Origin: Larix sibirica
Taxonomy: Eukaryota; Streptophyta; Pinopsida; Pinales; Pinaceae
Direction: 5' to 3'
Assembly (NCBI GenBank): GCA_004151065.3
Contig: NWUY0304735962.1
Coordinates: 1-54,130 of the forward strand
Length of the DNA stretch: 54,130 nucleotides
Position numbers and translations under genes: made by a program. The stretch's first letter is position 1. The number at the start of each line of letters is the position of its first letter. Under the pieces are notes generated by a model, which saw nothing but the letters and a program-made list of their open reading frames with translations, searched no databases and was not told the DNA's origin. Positions 23,031-35,107 of the stretch are shown in pieces.

Positions 23031-24125
23031 GATCATGGATATGTTTTCGAATTGATTGATGACGCATTACTTATGATGCACCTGTTTAGGATCATACCGG
23101 AGCAGCAGTCATACCCAACAGGTTGCGATGCCGCTACTCAATCCAGGTGTTTATGCAATTGATCCCGCTACTTAATCACTCGATCCAGGATTATTTGTTA
23201 CTAGTTGATCCAAGCCCTTCCCAGGAGATCCCGATTACTGCTACCACTAGCCGGGATAAACTCATTATCTACTGGTCATTCCTAGTCAGCTAAGACACGG
23301 CGATCCTACTAAGAGAGATTTATTTCACTATGCTTAGCTCAGCTAAGGCCAAGGCTTATGCAACTAACTAGTTGGACTAATGATGGTACTCTATGCCTGT
23401 ATTCGTGGAAAAAAGCACATTTCTAGGCACTCACTTTATATCAGTAGCTATGGTTATACAGCATATGGAATAAAGAATATCCAATATCATAAATAAACTT
23501 TCAGATCAACTGATCAGATCTATAAAAGAAGGGGTTGTATTCTCCGCTAATGAGAACAAGGGGTTTTCTTTTTTAATAATAAGTTTTGCTAACCTAGATG
23601 CATTCACTGATAAAAGACTCATAATATTTTCTTGTCCAACTAGAAGGCTCCGGGCGATCAGGCTTCTTTTATTTAAGCAATCCTTAAGCGCAGAGGCGAT
23701 GTGCTATTTCGTGCAGTCAAAATAATGGTTGAACAAATATAGTCTATGATATGGAAAGCTTCGAGGATGCAGAATGAAGTGGGAAAGAACTCCGCAACAC
23801 AGATAATTTGCAGAGCAATTCCCTTATAAATCCGAAATATGCAGAGATTTCATTAGCTCATTGAACAGTAAGTCCTATTCCCTCAGTTGACCACCACCCC
23901 AGCGATCCGATCTATCCCGTTCACCAGTAGTGGCTTAAACAGCACCAGATACGGATCATCCAGGTCGAGATCAAGAATCAGTATACTTAGTAATAGATCG
24001 AGCTTATCCATCAGTAGCTTACCTTTTGCCAACTTTTGGTACATTTGTAAAGAGACAAGCTATAGCACGAGCTAGAACGGGGTACCACAACCAGAGAAAT
24101 ATGCTTTTGGTGCCACTGCTATCTG
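23031..24125. other. Spacer, no gene recognised
   Basis: A minus frame of about 50 codons near 24047-23886 reads a smooth Leu/Asp-rich peptide (KLDLLLSILILDLDLDDP), but no family is recognised. Otherwise featureless. Confidence 0.25.
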
Positions 24126-24275
24126 GGTAAATTAACTGGTATAGTTACTGGTACTGTGACTGGTTATGCTGAAACTACTGCTGTACCTGGAATTGGAACT
24201 GTAGGATATGCAGCAGAGTCTGTAGGATCGTCTGCTGAAGAAACTGGTGCTATTGATGCTTCTGTCCTAGCTCTT
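24126..24275 (-). repeat. Val/Ala/Pro triplet repeat, minus-strand copy
   Basis: The minus strand reads ASIAPVSSADDPTDSAAYP, then TVPIPGTAVVSA, TAA, PVTVPVTIPVNLP, TAG. Codons are GCA, GTA, CCA, ACA and GTT as in the plus copies. The 81-codon plus frame at 24156-24401 is the antisense of this repeat for its first 40 codons. Confidence 0.5.
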
Positions 24276-25079
24276 TATTTTACCAATAGTTCTTGTTCCG
24301 TTCTCTTTCTCTTACTACTTTTCTCCGCCACATTGAGGTGTAACGCCAAAGGAATAGGAGCGGAGTCGCTCAACCAAAAGGAGAAGTATATCCATTATTA
24401 AAAATGTATTTATGCCTAATGACCCTCAGCACCTAACGTCTTTATTGAGAAGTATAATAGGGAAGTATCTCAAGCCATAGGGATGACCAGATGGCTTCTC
24501 TCGCTAGCTGTTGGGCTGATAAGCTGTGACCCAAACCAAGCTACTTGCCCAAAATAAAGGGTTAGAAACCGTGCGAGGATACAAGCGAGGTTACATGTTG
24601 TATATCGCCCGAGGTAGGAGGGCGAGGATACGAGCCGCTAATTGTTCTTATTATTCGGTCGGATTATTTCTCTCATTCTTCCGGCGGAGATCCCGGCGGG
24701 GGCCCGCCCTCTATAACCCCAACCGGGGAAATACCTCCTACGGCAGTCCGCGCCTCTATAGTATAAAGATTAGTACGTCCCGGCCCCGAACCTGCTTATT
24801 TTAGTTTATTCTTAAAGGCGTCACTCAGACAAAACGTGTCTTCGTTATGTTCCTCCGAGGGTTTCCACTACTCCTCTATTCATTCCCACCCACCGTGTTT
24901 GGATCGGAGCTAGCCTTCTATATCCACCCACCCGCTTCACCAACCTTATGACTTTACCTATGCCCCACACTTACTCGTTGTATGGGCGGGCAGCTTATAG
25001 ATAGCTTTTGTACTTTCCAGAAAGCATTCACAGATCTTGAATCACACTTGCTTAAGGAAAGGACAGATTCGTGTTGATA
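24276..25079. other. Spacer with a G+C-rich patch
   Basis: About 24620-24790 is much richer in G+C than its surroundings, with CCGGCGGAGATCCCGGCGGG and CCCGGCCCCGAACC. A 92-codon plus frame (24526-24804), rich in Arg, spans it. I recognise no family, and such Arg-rich frames arise readily from CG-rich sequence. Confidence 0.3.
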
Positions 25080-25640
25080 CCACCATTACCCATTGGGTTC
25101 AGGCCGAGCCTTGCGGATACGATTCATGAATGAAAAACAACTGCATTGCTAGGAATAGAAAGAACTACCTGCCTTTCATTTACTGCCTGCTAACAACTCC
25201 CACCAGAATACCTATACCTTTAGCCTTATACCACTGGCTTAATGAATGCTTATGAGGTACAGCTATAGACTTCTACGAAATGGGATTAACCGACCTTACC
25301 CTTCCCTTTACTTAACTGTTCCATGTTCTCTTTACCAACCGTACTTCCTCAACCTACTTACTGATGATGCCCCAACCTATTGCTTCAACCAGGAATGATG
25401 CTTAGTCGTAGCAGTAGCAGCACTAATGCTCTTGTTCGGGACGAGCTTAACCCGGAAAGCCATCCAGATACCAATCGATTTATTAAAACTGCATTGCTAA
25501 GAGTTTAACTTGTTGAGGAACAAGTAAAACCCTAGCCTTCCTTCGCGCCCTTCGGTGCTGCCTACTATCCTATTCATATCCGTTTACTCAGAGCAGGACT
25601 TTAGTCTTAGCATGCATCGGACGGAGAACCTATAGTGTGC
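25080..25640 (+). repeat. Dispersed patchwork, second copy (see 13225-13690)
   Basis: Carries AGGCCGAGCCTTGCGGATAC (25101), GACCTTACCCTTCCCTTTA (25286), AACCTATTGCTTCAACCAGG (25375) and CTCTTGTTCGGGACGAGC (25431). The last block and its flanks recur at 39099-39132 with about two differences over 34 bases. Confidence 0.5.
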
Positions 25641-27280
25641 CGGGGTGGGACAGCCCATCTCTAAACCTTGGCTATCAATTGTGTAACCAACCCTTACTGA
25701 GTGCATTGATAATAAATCAATTTCACTTGGGCAATATAACCCCCTTCCTTTTCCCACCAATTAATTAGCATGCACTCACAGAGGTTCCCAGTTTTACTAA
25801 TCGGTAAGGGGGGACTTACTATAGGAAACTAGGAAACAACTCTAGTGAAATTCAAACTGATAAATAAAGCTGGTTCAGATATATGTCAAATGCCCTCCCG
25901 GATCTCTTATTATAGGGAAAAAGGGGGAAGTTGTGGATACGTCTACAATTTACTAAAACTACCCCCACAAAACCACCTGACTTTTAAGCTTCCTTTCCCT
26001 TTAGTCTCAGCAACCAGTGGGCTTAAATAGATAGGTATTAATTCCTTTTTACCGCGCGCGCCAAAGCGGTTGCTTTGAATAAGCCGGCTTGCTTCAAAGT
26101 GTGGGTGGTGATAATCTTTTTCTTTTTCTCCACCCCTTCTTAAAATAGGGAAAAATCAGTTTGGTGAAGCACCCATAAACCCAGAACTGGTAGCTTTCCG
26201 GAGCAAACCCATGCTAATACTAGAAGCAGGAAGGTTTTTGGCATAAGAGATGTTCATCTTATAAACCATGGTTTGTCCGTTCTCCCCTCCCTGACAAAAA
26301 ATCTTATTGGTTCAGATCAAGGCTAGGTTCGTTTTCCAGTCCATGGGGAAGAAGCTTCTATGATAGGGGAAGGGGTCTATAAAATGAGTTTGATTCTGCT
26401 GGAGAATACCGTTATATACGAGAAACATAACTATGTGGGGAAAGGAATAAATAGAGTGTATATAGTGCAGCATAAGGGATTGCGTAGGAAGAGCTACCGA
26501 TGTGCGCCCAAGATTATCCAATCAATGCTAGCTCCCCATCTTATATGTTTGGTTCACCTTACTATAGGGATAAAGCCGAGCAGGGCCTCGATCCAATTCA
26601 GTGAGAAAGTGAGTTCTGTGAACCACGAATCAAAGCGCCCTATTCTTATTCTTATTTAAGGCGAGGTAACGTTGGGCCAGAAATCTGTCTATATAACTGC
26701 TCCCACCCCCAACACCAATTCCGAACCGTTCGCCGACTATCCCACCTTTCAATTTCCACCCAAGCTTACATGAGAGCGGACCAGCTGAAAATGAATAATG
26801 CCCACACCTTATCAACTCGCGTAACATGAGAGTGGGGAACCCGACCGAAAGGTAATGAAATTGGTTTTTAAGCGCCCAGAAACCCATAACTAGAAGGGTT
26901 CTGGGAGTATAGTTCCTAAGTGGGTGGGGCAGTGCCGAGGATCACCATCCTATGAACTACCAAATGGTTCATTTGAAGACTTCGTTCCTCGCCTCGCTCG
27001 TCTGATCGATCAAGCAAGAAGTGCCCTCCCCTTTATAATACCACCAGCTGCCCTACAATCTCCCCACCCACTTTCCAAATGGTTCTTTCATTTCAAGGCG
27101 GCTTCGCGCCTCCCTGCTCAAATTGGCTTTCCCCCATCCGGTCTCCCGCCCCGATGTAAGTTGACCAACCCTAGTGCGAGCAATAAGTAAGACAATCATC
27201 CATGCCAGGAAATCCCTTCAAACAATAGACGACGCATACTGCGAAATTTACCTCTACCTCGAACTCTTTAGCGAACTATT
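25641..27280. other. Spacer, several unassigned frames
   Basis: Plus frames of 99 codons (26360-26659) and 88 codons (26924-27190), and minus frames of 69 (26312-26521) and 85 (26630-26887) codons, are present. Part of the longest is opposed by the 69-codon minus frame. None matches a family I know. Their sequence is less repetitive than most of the window, so this 900-base block may contain unrecognised older insert sequence. Confidence 0.25.
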
Positions 27281-27298
27281 CCTCGACCTCTTCCTATC

Positions 27299-27420
27299 TC
27301 GGTTGGGCTTAGCTCCCCGGCTTGGCTGGAAACAGTCGGTGCCTAGAAGCTCTGGTCAGTGCAGCTACAGTTATAACCAGTTGTTAGAGCAGTAGCCAGT
27401 CATAGTCGCTAGTCAGTGCC
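27299..27420 (+). repeat. Dispersed repeat, second copy of 22653-22770
   Basis: CGGTTGGGCTTAG, GGCTTGGCTGGAAACAG, GTGCCTAGAAGCTCTGGTCA and the following CAGTGCAGC words match the copy at 22653 in order and spacing, with scattered changes. Confidence 0.5.
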
Positions 27421-28659
27421 AGTTGGAAGTAAGAGCTATAAGGTTGCTGATAGAGGAGGTGGCAGATGCTTGCCTTGAGAAATCTTGATTGATAGCCCAC
27501 ATCTTTAAAGAGGGGTACCCACTGGGAATTGTAGTAATGCCTTTTGGTACTCCTAATTATCCCGCCCACAACTATGAGAAGCACCGGACCTGTAATTTGC
27601 ACCGGTACTATGCCACCTTTCAATTGAACCGATACACACTTGGAAGGAGAGGAGAGAAAACTACACTTCTATGGTGGGATAGCGGCTCTATTACTTTTTG
27701 ACCTCTACTTTATAGTGAACCACTTCCTTATGCATATTCAGATACTAATGAAAATGGAAAAGTTACATGTGGATATGCCAGTATAACATTATAGGGATGT
27801 TTTGACGTAGAGATGGAATTTATCTTCTTATTTTTATTACCCATACCGGTGGATGCTGTGCGGTGATTGCCGTTGCATAGGGACACATCCTCAACTTAAG
27901 ATTGTTTGTTGCACTCATGCTTGGATGAGTAGTCTCTGTGACCTCCCCTGTGAGTAGAGCCCCTCCTTCTTATTGGTTGGAGGACCGGCTCAGACTTTAT
28001 TGCCCTAAGGCTATTAGATTCAACTTCTTAATGCATATTCTTGGGACATAGTCCTATTAAGGTGCCATAGGACTTAACTCCAACCCAGGGTAGTAGGTGG
28101 TCTGGCTGCTATGGGCAAGGTCTACAGGTTAGGTTGGTAATAGAAACTATGCGTCCCAGTTGGAGTAAGGTTGGTAACAAAAATAGAGCCTTATCAAGCA
28201 TGCCTTGCTCCCTCACCTCACTAACGATGTCTAACTAAGCATGCCCCATGACAAGTAACGAAAAGAAAGCCTTATACCATTATAACCCCTCCTATCGCTT
28301 CCCTATCCCATTTCTTAGGAAGATGAATCCAGCTTTAGGGAGAACATTTCTTTTTGAAGGTACCTCGTCCCTATTTAAGGGAGATAAAATGACATTTCTT
28401 TCTTGAGTCAAACGACCGAATCGATCGATACACGACCGACCGGCCCCCCACCGAAGCATTCATTTTGCAGTCCGGTGCTTGCTTTGAAAGCGAATCAACA
28501 AGGTACAACCTTCGAGTTCGTCCTTATTTTACTTATTGGGTGGGGGGGCGACCACTTTTGGCGAATGGTGCTCGTAAGTAAGTGGTTGAGAGGTTTTGGA
28601 GTTCCAACGACTATTGCCCGGTATATTTGTATATATGCAATATTGTATAGTAAAAGGTT
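27421..28659. other. Spacer, no gene recognised
   Basis: Short frames only (79 codons minus at 27384-27623, 87 codons plus at 28403-28666), each with an opposing or overlapping frame. No repeat family stands out. Confidence 0.25.
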
Positions 28660-30070
28660 GATATAGCAACATAATATATGAACATTTGTCAAGTGGCTAT
28701 GAAGATCAAAGTGTCAACTTATCTATGCGAGTTCAACCAGTTTCTCACAGTATAGCTAGTGGAACTAGATTCTAGGAGAGCATTCTAGCTAGGACAAACG
28801 TATATATGCGAGTTGAGACCTGCCCCATATTGCATTGGTTTAAGAGAATAGGATTCTGCATCGGAAAGTGAAAACAGATATGCACTTTAGACCTGCTGCC
28901 CCATAGCAGTTCAATATCTAGGTGGTAGGTCTAGGAAGGAGGCCTCCAGAGTAGAGTCCCAGGTCCAAGTATATATGGCAACATCATCTATTAACCTGTA
29001 TAGTAGATACGGCTCTGCAAGGAGGTAAGTTTCATTGCCACGACTACTTCTCTATGCCGATATAATATATGAACCAAGTAGAGATGCAATATTGTATATG
29101 AACACTAGACTTATGCATGCCTTTGCGTAGGTGGTTTCTCCTTCGGGGGCCCTTGGAGCCATTGCTAGGGCCAATAAACACCATCGACGTGGATCTCCAG
29201 CATCAACACTAATTAGAACTAAGATTGCTGCACTACTATGGGTTTCAACCAACTTCTCCATACGAGTAGAATACCATGCGAGTATATTATGTTAAAACTT
29301 CTCCATGCGATTGAAATCTTTTCTATTTGTTAGAGAATGGAGACTACTAGGCACACTTGAATTGAACGGCAGGGGCTCTCGGAAGGCCTTGGCACATTTC
29401 CCCATGAGAGCTAGCTACTATGGAGACCTGGTGACAATGGACAAGGTGAACACGTAGAATAATATCTGAACCACGTAGAGATGTGAGATCGTATATGGCC
29501 GTAGATATGCGAGTCCAAGTGGAATTAGAAGAGCCCAGAAAAGGTAAGTGTCTTAGTACCTAGCCCAGTCAATTAGTTAAGCCCGGAGAGCTTATTATCT
29601 ATCTTTTTCAGTGACAACTTCTCTATGCCGATATCGTAGATTAACAAGTAGGGACCTTGTAAACATGGGTCAGCAGGACTTATGCGAGTCCAAGGTTAAT
29701 GTCTCTATGGCCAGATCTTATATAAACACTAGCATTGTCATTGTTGTTCATGGCTCCATGTCCAGAGCATTGCATTATTGCCAGGACTTCTTTCCGAAGA
29801 CCAGGTGAATCCACATTACCCGCACTTACTGACTCGGGTTGGTCCTTACGGGTACCCTCGCGCACCCCTGGACTGGCCTCTGACAGGGGCTTGGTCTAGG
29901 CATGGATATGCAAATCCAAGTGTAAATGTCTCTATGCCAACATAATATATGAACATAGGTTAGCTTCATGGCAATGACCAAGGTGATATTGTATATGAAC
30001 TAGTGGAGATGGCTGAATTAGGTCAGCTATGTGGCCATGACCACTTCTCTATGGCGTCATAGGTTAAAAC
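28660..30070 (+). repeat. Large cluster of the CTTCTCTATGCC / AATATATGAAC dispersed family
   Basis: At least six diverged copies lie near 29046, 29286, 29440-29500, 29612, 29695 and 29920-30050. A full unit has GGCAATGGACAAGG or GCAATGACCAAGG, then AACTTCTCTATGCCGATAT, AATATATGAAC and TAGAGATG, often followed by ATATGCGAGTCCAAG. The spacing is irregular, so this is neither a simple tandem array nor CRISPR-like. Copies also occur at 1998-2480 and 3130-3180. Frames on both strands here (up to 69 codons) are repeat translations. Confidence 0.6.
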
Positions 30071-30529
30071 CAGGTAAACTAGAAATCTTATTTTGTTCTT
30101 CGGGTTGAGGGCAAGTTGCTGGGCCACATTGTCTCTTCTCAATGAGTTAAAATTTATCGTAAGAGGGTTGGTTGAAGCTATCAATTTGATTTTATCATAC
30201 ATAATAACATAATAAGATGATTCAGTATTTATTCGATAAAATAAACTTCCTAAGGAAGGATGGCTCGTCCAACAAAGGAGGGCGAGGAGGTTTATCCCTA
30301 ACTTTTATAAACTTACCAAACATATGACAGCCATGCTTAAAAAGGACATTTAGATAAACTGGTATGGCCCTGCCCAAGAATCGTTCTTGGCCATAACGAA
30401 AGCTATGGGATAAACTCCTGTTTGAACAAGTCCCAATTATACCAAGGAGTTTATGATCTTCCCTTTCGCTTCTTAGCATACTATAGCTGTAGTATGATTG
30501 CTCAAAAATTCTGAAGGTCATGAACAACC
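30071..30529. other. Spacer with a 101-codon minus frame
   Basis: The minus frame at 30222-30527 (MFMTFRIFEQSYYSYSMLRS at its start) has no family I recognise. It ends at an AT-rich segment and lies just left of the RNase H relic, on the other strand. Confidence 0.2.
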
Positions 30530-31010
30530 CATTGCCTTATTATGCAAGGCCCTCAGATATGCTTAACTACGGTATAACATCATGGAGAAGCAGGCCTACG
30601 CTTTGGTTAAAGCCTTGAAGCCCTTTAGGGAATACGTGCTGCAAGCTCTAATAGTTGCCTATGTTCCCCATATCTATGTAAAGGAGATGATCTGCCAGCC
30701 AGATGTAGATGGCAGAAGAGGGAAGTGGATCACCAAGATATCTAGGAATACGACATGGTGATCAAGCCCACCAAGCTTATGAAGGGATAAGGGCAGATAA
30801 AGTTGATGGCAGAAGCAAATTTGAAAGCGACAGGCATGAACATAGTGGAAGGTTGCATGATAGGCACTGCCCAAGAGGATGAAGGGGCAAAGGAAACTCA
30901 TACCAAACTACCATCAGTCCCCCCGGTACCGTGACATAGCCCACTTGTTGATCACAGGCCAATGTCCTCAGGGGATGGACACGTCACGGAGAAGTCAACT
31001 AAGTCTTTAA
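30530..31010 (+). pseudogene. Ty3/gypsy RNase H domain relic
   Basis: The plus strand reads KALRYA, stop, LRYNIMEKQAYALVKALKPF, then YVLQALIVAYVPHIYVKEMI and CQPDVDGRRGKWITKI. After a frameshift it reads EYDMVIKPTKLMKG and KLMAEANLKATGMNI. A further segment reads DIAHLLITGQCPQGMDTSRR. Family knowledge: ExQxxALVxALxxFRxYxL, GRRGxWxxKIxEYD and KPTKLxKGQGLxxLMAE form the RNase H and following region of a plant Ty3/gypsy pol, and GQCPxxM begins the link to integrase. It carries stops and at least two frame changes, and neither reverse transcriptase nor integrase core is adjacent. Confidence 0.8.
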
Positions 31011-31173
31011 TTTACGAGTGAACCTTAGCTTAGCACACCGCAATGACTAAATAAGAATTGCATTAGAAAATAGCTAGGCGTAACGTCTTTATATATGTAA
31101 TTTCTTGGGACACTTTAAGATACGCTATATATTAATATTCTTTATATAAATTCCTTTAGGATTTTATTTCTCT

Positions 31174-31389
31174 TTGACCCTCATCTTTACTTTCTTATTC
31201 TTGCTTGGCTTCGCCACCTTTTGTTGGAATATGCGGAGGAACTTGTCTGAAGACACTTCGTTTGGGTATGATTCAGAATCCACCTTATCTTTAGGAATAT
31301 ATTATCTATTCACTTCGTTCCTCAACTTTTGTGTTTCTCTTTTATTGATCCCCCCCTTCCCTTTCACCTGCACTGGTCGAGAGAGATGA
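31174..31389 (+). other. Small hydrophobic frame, 71 codons, function unknown
   Basis: This ATG frame has two strongly hydrophobic stretches, residues 2-19 (TLIFTFLFLLGFATFCWN) and about 42-63 (IYYLFTSFLNFCVSLLLIPP). They are separated by a polar Asp/Glu/Ser loop, the layout of a two-helix membrane protein. I do not recognise it as atp8, atp4, sdh3, sdh4 or another mitochondrial gene. Hydrophobic frames come easily from T-rich DNA, so it may be chance. Confidence 0.18.
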
Positions 31390-33454
31390 ACCCGCACCAC
31401 ATTTTATAACCTTCGAGCCGAAACCCCCAACTAGAGATGGAATTAAAGAACCTAAAAAACTCAGTTGAGAGATCCGTGACCGGTTCAAGGGAAGGTCCAC
31501 CAACGATTGATAGGCCATTCCCCCCCTCTATCCGTCTCTTGATCCTTCATTCCACTAATCCGTTGTTACTGATTCATTCAAGGCATATACTCCCCACTTC
31601 TTTGTCTAATTAGCGCAGGTGTTCGTAAACGATGAAAGCCGCTGAACTTAAGACTCGAGTGTAGAAAGAGGGCTAGGCCCAGTAGGGCTTTCAGGGACTG
31701 GGGAAGACGGGTGGATTATAGAGCTAGGGGCAGATCGAAGGTTTGTCCATTGGGATTGGGCATGGACGAGCCTCGACTGGGCCAGCCGATATGAAAAACT
31801 TATCCCATTGCATCATTAACCGGTGTAGGATTAAAGATTAGGTCCAGGATTCGAGTCAAATCGACCTTCCCTCTCATCTCAGGGTGAGGCAAGGAATTCA
31901 ATCAAATGTTCGTTGTTCCATATCTCGGCTGCTCAAGAAGTTGGACTAGCTGCTCCTCCGACCCGGAGTGGATTCTAGGGGAAGGGCAGAGCCTCACCTT
32001 GCAGTAGGAAGGTGTTCGTTACTGGGACGGGTTCAAACTGGACTGAAGGGAGGAGGAATTAACTACTCCGATCTTCCTGGGGATTCATCACTGGCTAGGG
32101 CTTTCGAATCAAAGCACGGGCATCTGTAACTAAGAGGGAGCAGTAGATCGTCGATTGAAGAGCCAGGTCAGTCAACTTCTATTGGGACTTCTATTTATTA
32201 TAGATTCTACTAGAGGGACTCCTAGCAGCAAACTTGTATGAAGGGCCCCCATGGAGACGCGATGCAGGGAGCCGCCAGCCGGGTCGACCAATGAATGATA
32301 GGCCAGGGGGATGGGCTCATTTGACTAATCAGTTATCCCTGGGCCTACCTAACACAGATGTCCCTTAAATAGGGGATTGGTTGATCGGAAAGCTCAGGCA
32401 GTAGTAGGACATTCCATACAAATCTTTCTGATCCGCTAGCTGGTGGTCCTCTCAAATCCAATTTTTTCATCGGGATTTTTCCTATTTCTTTTTGACTAAA
32501 GTATCCTTCTGGCCTTACCTAATAGTAGTTCAGTCTCTTTCCCCCCGAGGGAAAGCCCTTTCCAGATGGAGTAGTGAATCTCTGTCTTGAAAGCCCGCCC
32601 TAAAGATAGGAGTTCCTATCTCTACTGCCTATCCAACCCGAAGACTCTTATTCGTGGTGGAGTGCTTCAAGTAGGATCCGATCCCATCCCAGCGGTCAAA
32701 CTCCTTCCTGACCCGGCTCACCTGCCTCTGAAGCTGGAATGACTGCCTACCCGAGGAATCAAAAAGTTGGAAGTGGGATGTGGAATGTGATTGGTTATGG
32801 ATGGTGGTTATGAAATCGGTTCGGGATCATCTCGCATCTAGATCTGTATCTGCACCTAGCTCTGCTGTTGAGGCGGGAGGGAACAAGAGAGGGGCTTTTT
32901 TTTTCATTGAGAAATCAATGCCTCTCTATGACCTATGACCGACACTAGTTTTAGGTGGCGTCTTGAACTCCGGGACCGAAATTGAATCCTCGGCTTTGTT
33001 GAAACCCATTTTTTTGGTGGCGTTCAATCAAATCTTTTATGCCAGCCCAAAAAACTATCTATCTTTGGAAAGGAAGGAATGCAGGGAACAACTCTTTCCT
33101 TTCCACTGGTTCTTGAAAGCTATCAATCCCTGCTTCTGGGGGATACCCTGCTTTAGGTGAGGTGACCTGCAAGATAAACAATGAAAATAACCTCACAAGA
33201 CCAGGTGCCTTGTGGGCAAATGGAGTCAGGAGTGTAGTATGTGTGTGCAAGGTGTCCTACTCTAAGATGATCAAGCAAACCACTATATGCAACTAGAGAC
33301 AAATGGAAAGATGTTAGAATGATGAGGCAACAATGCACACTAGGACTAATCTGTTAGAATACTTAACCAGAAAACCGGAAATAACATGTAAACACTATGA
33401 AGCAAGGAAAATAGGCTAAAACTGAAACTCAACTAAAATGAAAATGGACTTTTA
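31390..33454. other. Two-kilobase spacer without recognisable genes
   Basis: Mixed-composition sequence typical of plant mitochondrial spacer. Only frames below 66 codons occur near 32963-33338, in conflicting phases. No tRNA cloverleaf, rRNA or intron core was found. Confidence 0.35.
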
Positions 33455-33872
33455 TAGGAGGTGCGCCCTGCCAAGGCGACCTATTTCACAGTAAATTAAA
33501 GCCCAACGTTCCAACAGAAAAGGTGAACGACCTGTAAAATGTAAACAGCCCTACAAGGCACAAAACCCTAAAATGTAAACTTTCTGCAAATGACAAACTG
33601 AAGGCACCAGGAGGTGCGCTAGGCTAGGGTGAGCTGTTCTGTGAAGGAATAAAGGTCAACGCTCTGCTAAAAGTGTCCAACGACCTGCAAAAAGGTGTAA
33701 ACCTGGTACAAGGAAAAAACCCTATAAAGTTCAAACCTGCAAACTTATAAAAGTAAACCCAGAAAAGAGTGCGCCCTGCCAAGGAGGTCCAAAATATGTC
33801 AAAATAAGCCCAACGACATACTAAATGCCTCTAACGCTCCACCTGTAAGACAAACCCTAGCTGGAATATCAT
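33455..33872 (-). repeat. Three-copy tandem repeat with GTGCGCCCTGCCAAGG core
   Basis: GGTGCGCCCTGCCAAGGCG at 33461, GGTGCGCTAGGCTAGGGTG at about 33612 and GAGTGCGCCCTGCCAAGGAG at about 33767 begin units of roughly 150 bases. Each unit also holds CCCAACG or TCAACGCTC, CAACGACCTG and AAACCTGCAAAC-like blocks. The array ends directly at the tRNA-Asp-type primer site, so on the minus strand it would be the untranslated leader of an LTR element. The strand is chosen for that reason. Confidence 0.5.
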
Positions 33873-34251
33873 GTCAACAGGGCGCCAATGTTAGTATAGT
33901 GATACAGTAAAGGTACAAATACTTTACAATAAAAATTATAGTTTTTATTTAAGATATTCAATGACAATTTATTAAGAAGTGAGATCATGCAATGAGAAAA
34001 TATGTACTTGTTTCAAATGATGCTTGCTCTTAGCATTTAACACTAGTTCAATTGGCAACGTTATGCAATATTTAGGTTTTATGTGAAGATACAATGACCT
34101 AGAACCATAAAACAAATTGACTTATTCCATTTATGCAAGACAATTATGAGGAGCTCCAAAAAGGGATAGTCCTATGCAAGAGATTCACTCCACAAGATCA
34201 AGCCCTAGTCACTACTTCAAGTTGCAATAGATGCATAGGACTTAAAGGACA
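33873..34251 (-). mobile_element. Possible LTR with tRNA-Asp-type primer-binding site
   Basis: On the minus strand the sequence ends in CTATACTAACA, followed at 33888 by TTGGCGCCCTGTTG. TGGCGCC plus a GTTG tail is the start of the tRNA-Asp-complementary primer site used by several plant Ty3/gypsy groups such as Athila. A TG at 34251 (TGTCCTTTAAGTCC) could be the left end, giving about 363 bases. AATAAA-like A/T-rich signals lie near the 3' half. The downstream tandem array fits a leader. Gag is not recognisable further on, and no partner LTR was seen. Confidence 0.45.
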
Positions 34252-34417
34252 CTAAAGCTATTTCCGCTAAAGTGATTTCCTGCGTACAGCTGGTATTTCC
34301 CCAATAACACTAGTAACCGGATACTTTTCCTTTATGTAAAGATAGTCAATTTTAGAAAAGCCTACTTGCTTTAACGAAGAGAAAGCAAGGGATAACCTCC
34401 ATATCCATACAGTTGGG

Positions 34418-34887
34418 TTATTTCCTCCGATCGTATCCTTCCCCACTTCTTCTGCTTTTATTTGTATCATTCCCTGCCATGATGCTCTGCGCAGTCCTCT
34501 TTGGCGGTGCAGGTTTATTCGGAACTTGCTTACTACTACTTCCAGTACTCTGATTATTTATACCACTACTGCTACTAATTGCACCACTATTTGTACTTCC
34601 TGTATTTACTAACTGCAATGCACTATCAGACCTTACCTCACGTCTTGGAGATGCACATGGCGTGGGTTCAACACAGAGTCCGGCCTGAGCGTAGCCAACT
34701 AGGTACCCTTATGCTGCAATGAACTGACGAGCCTCTTCCCCTTCCTTCCTGTATGTGCACGGGTTTCCGACCTGGGGTACTGCGCCGTAGTCTTCTTCCT
34801 CGGCCTCACTGCGCTGTTCCTCTCTATCAACCGCAGTCCTCTTCGTACCACTATACCGAAATCTCTTTCCACTTCGTAATACCCCAC
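34418..34887 (-). other. Unassigned low-complexity reading frames
   Basis: Two minus frames lie here. The frame at 34418-34618 is Ser/Asn/Thr-rich with a basic tail (GSSSKQVPNKPAPPKRTAQ). The frame at 34699-34887 is Arg/Lys-rich. Between them other phases stay open briefly. A basic, Ser-rich composition could be the tail of a degraded gag, but no zinc knuckle (CxxCxxxxHxxxxC) is visible, so I leave it unassigned. Confidence 0.18.
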
Positions 34888-35107
34888 TTTATTATTCCGT
34901 CACACCCTCTTATTTCCTCAGCATCCTCAGCTCATTCTTCGTTCCCTCATACCCTAAGGCCTTCCCCTGGTCATCCCCCAGTTCCCCAATGCACCTAATA
35001 AAAGGATCTAATGACCACTAACACCTCTACCCTAAGCCCCCTAAACAAGCTAAGGAAGGAGCCCTCCTAACTGCCAAAGCCTTCTCTAATGCCAACACCT
35101 AGATCCA

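Noticed and set aside
24526-24804. Arg-rich 92-codon frame over the G+C-rich patch as a gene
   Set aside because: The composition alone explains an Arg/Gly/Ser-rich frame, and there is no motif or conserved neighbour to support it.
28660-30070. CRISPR-like array
   Set aside because: Repeat copies are diverged, of unequal length and irregularly spaced, with no constant spacer size and no cas genes. The genome is of plant type.
31390-33450. Group II intron core or rRNA fragment in the mixed-composition spacer
   Set aside because: I found no domain V hairpin of the AGCCGTATG...type and no conserved rRNA blocks. GAGCCG words present at several places in the window lack the partner strand.
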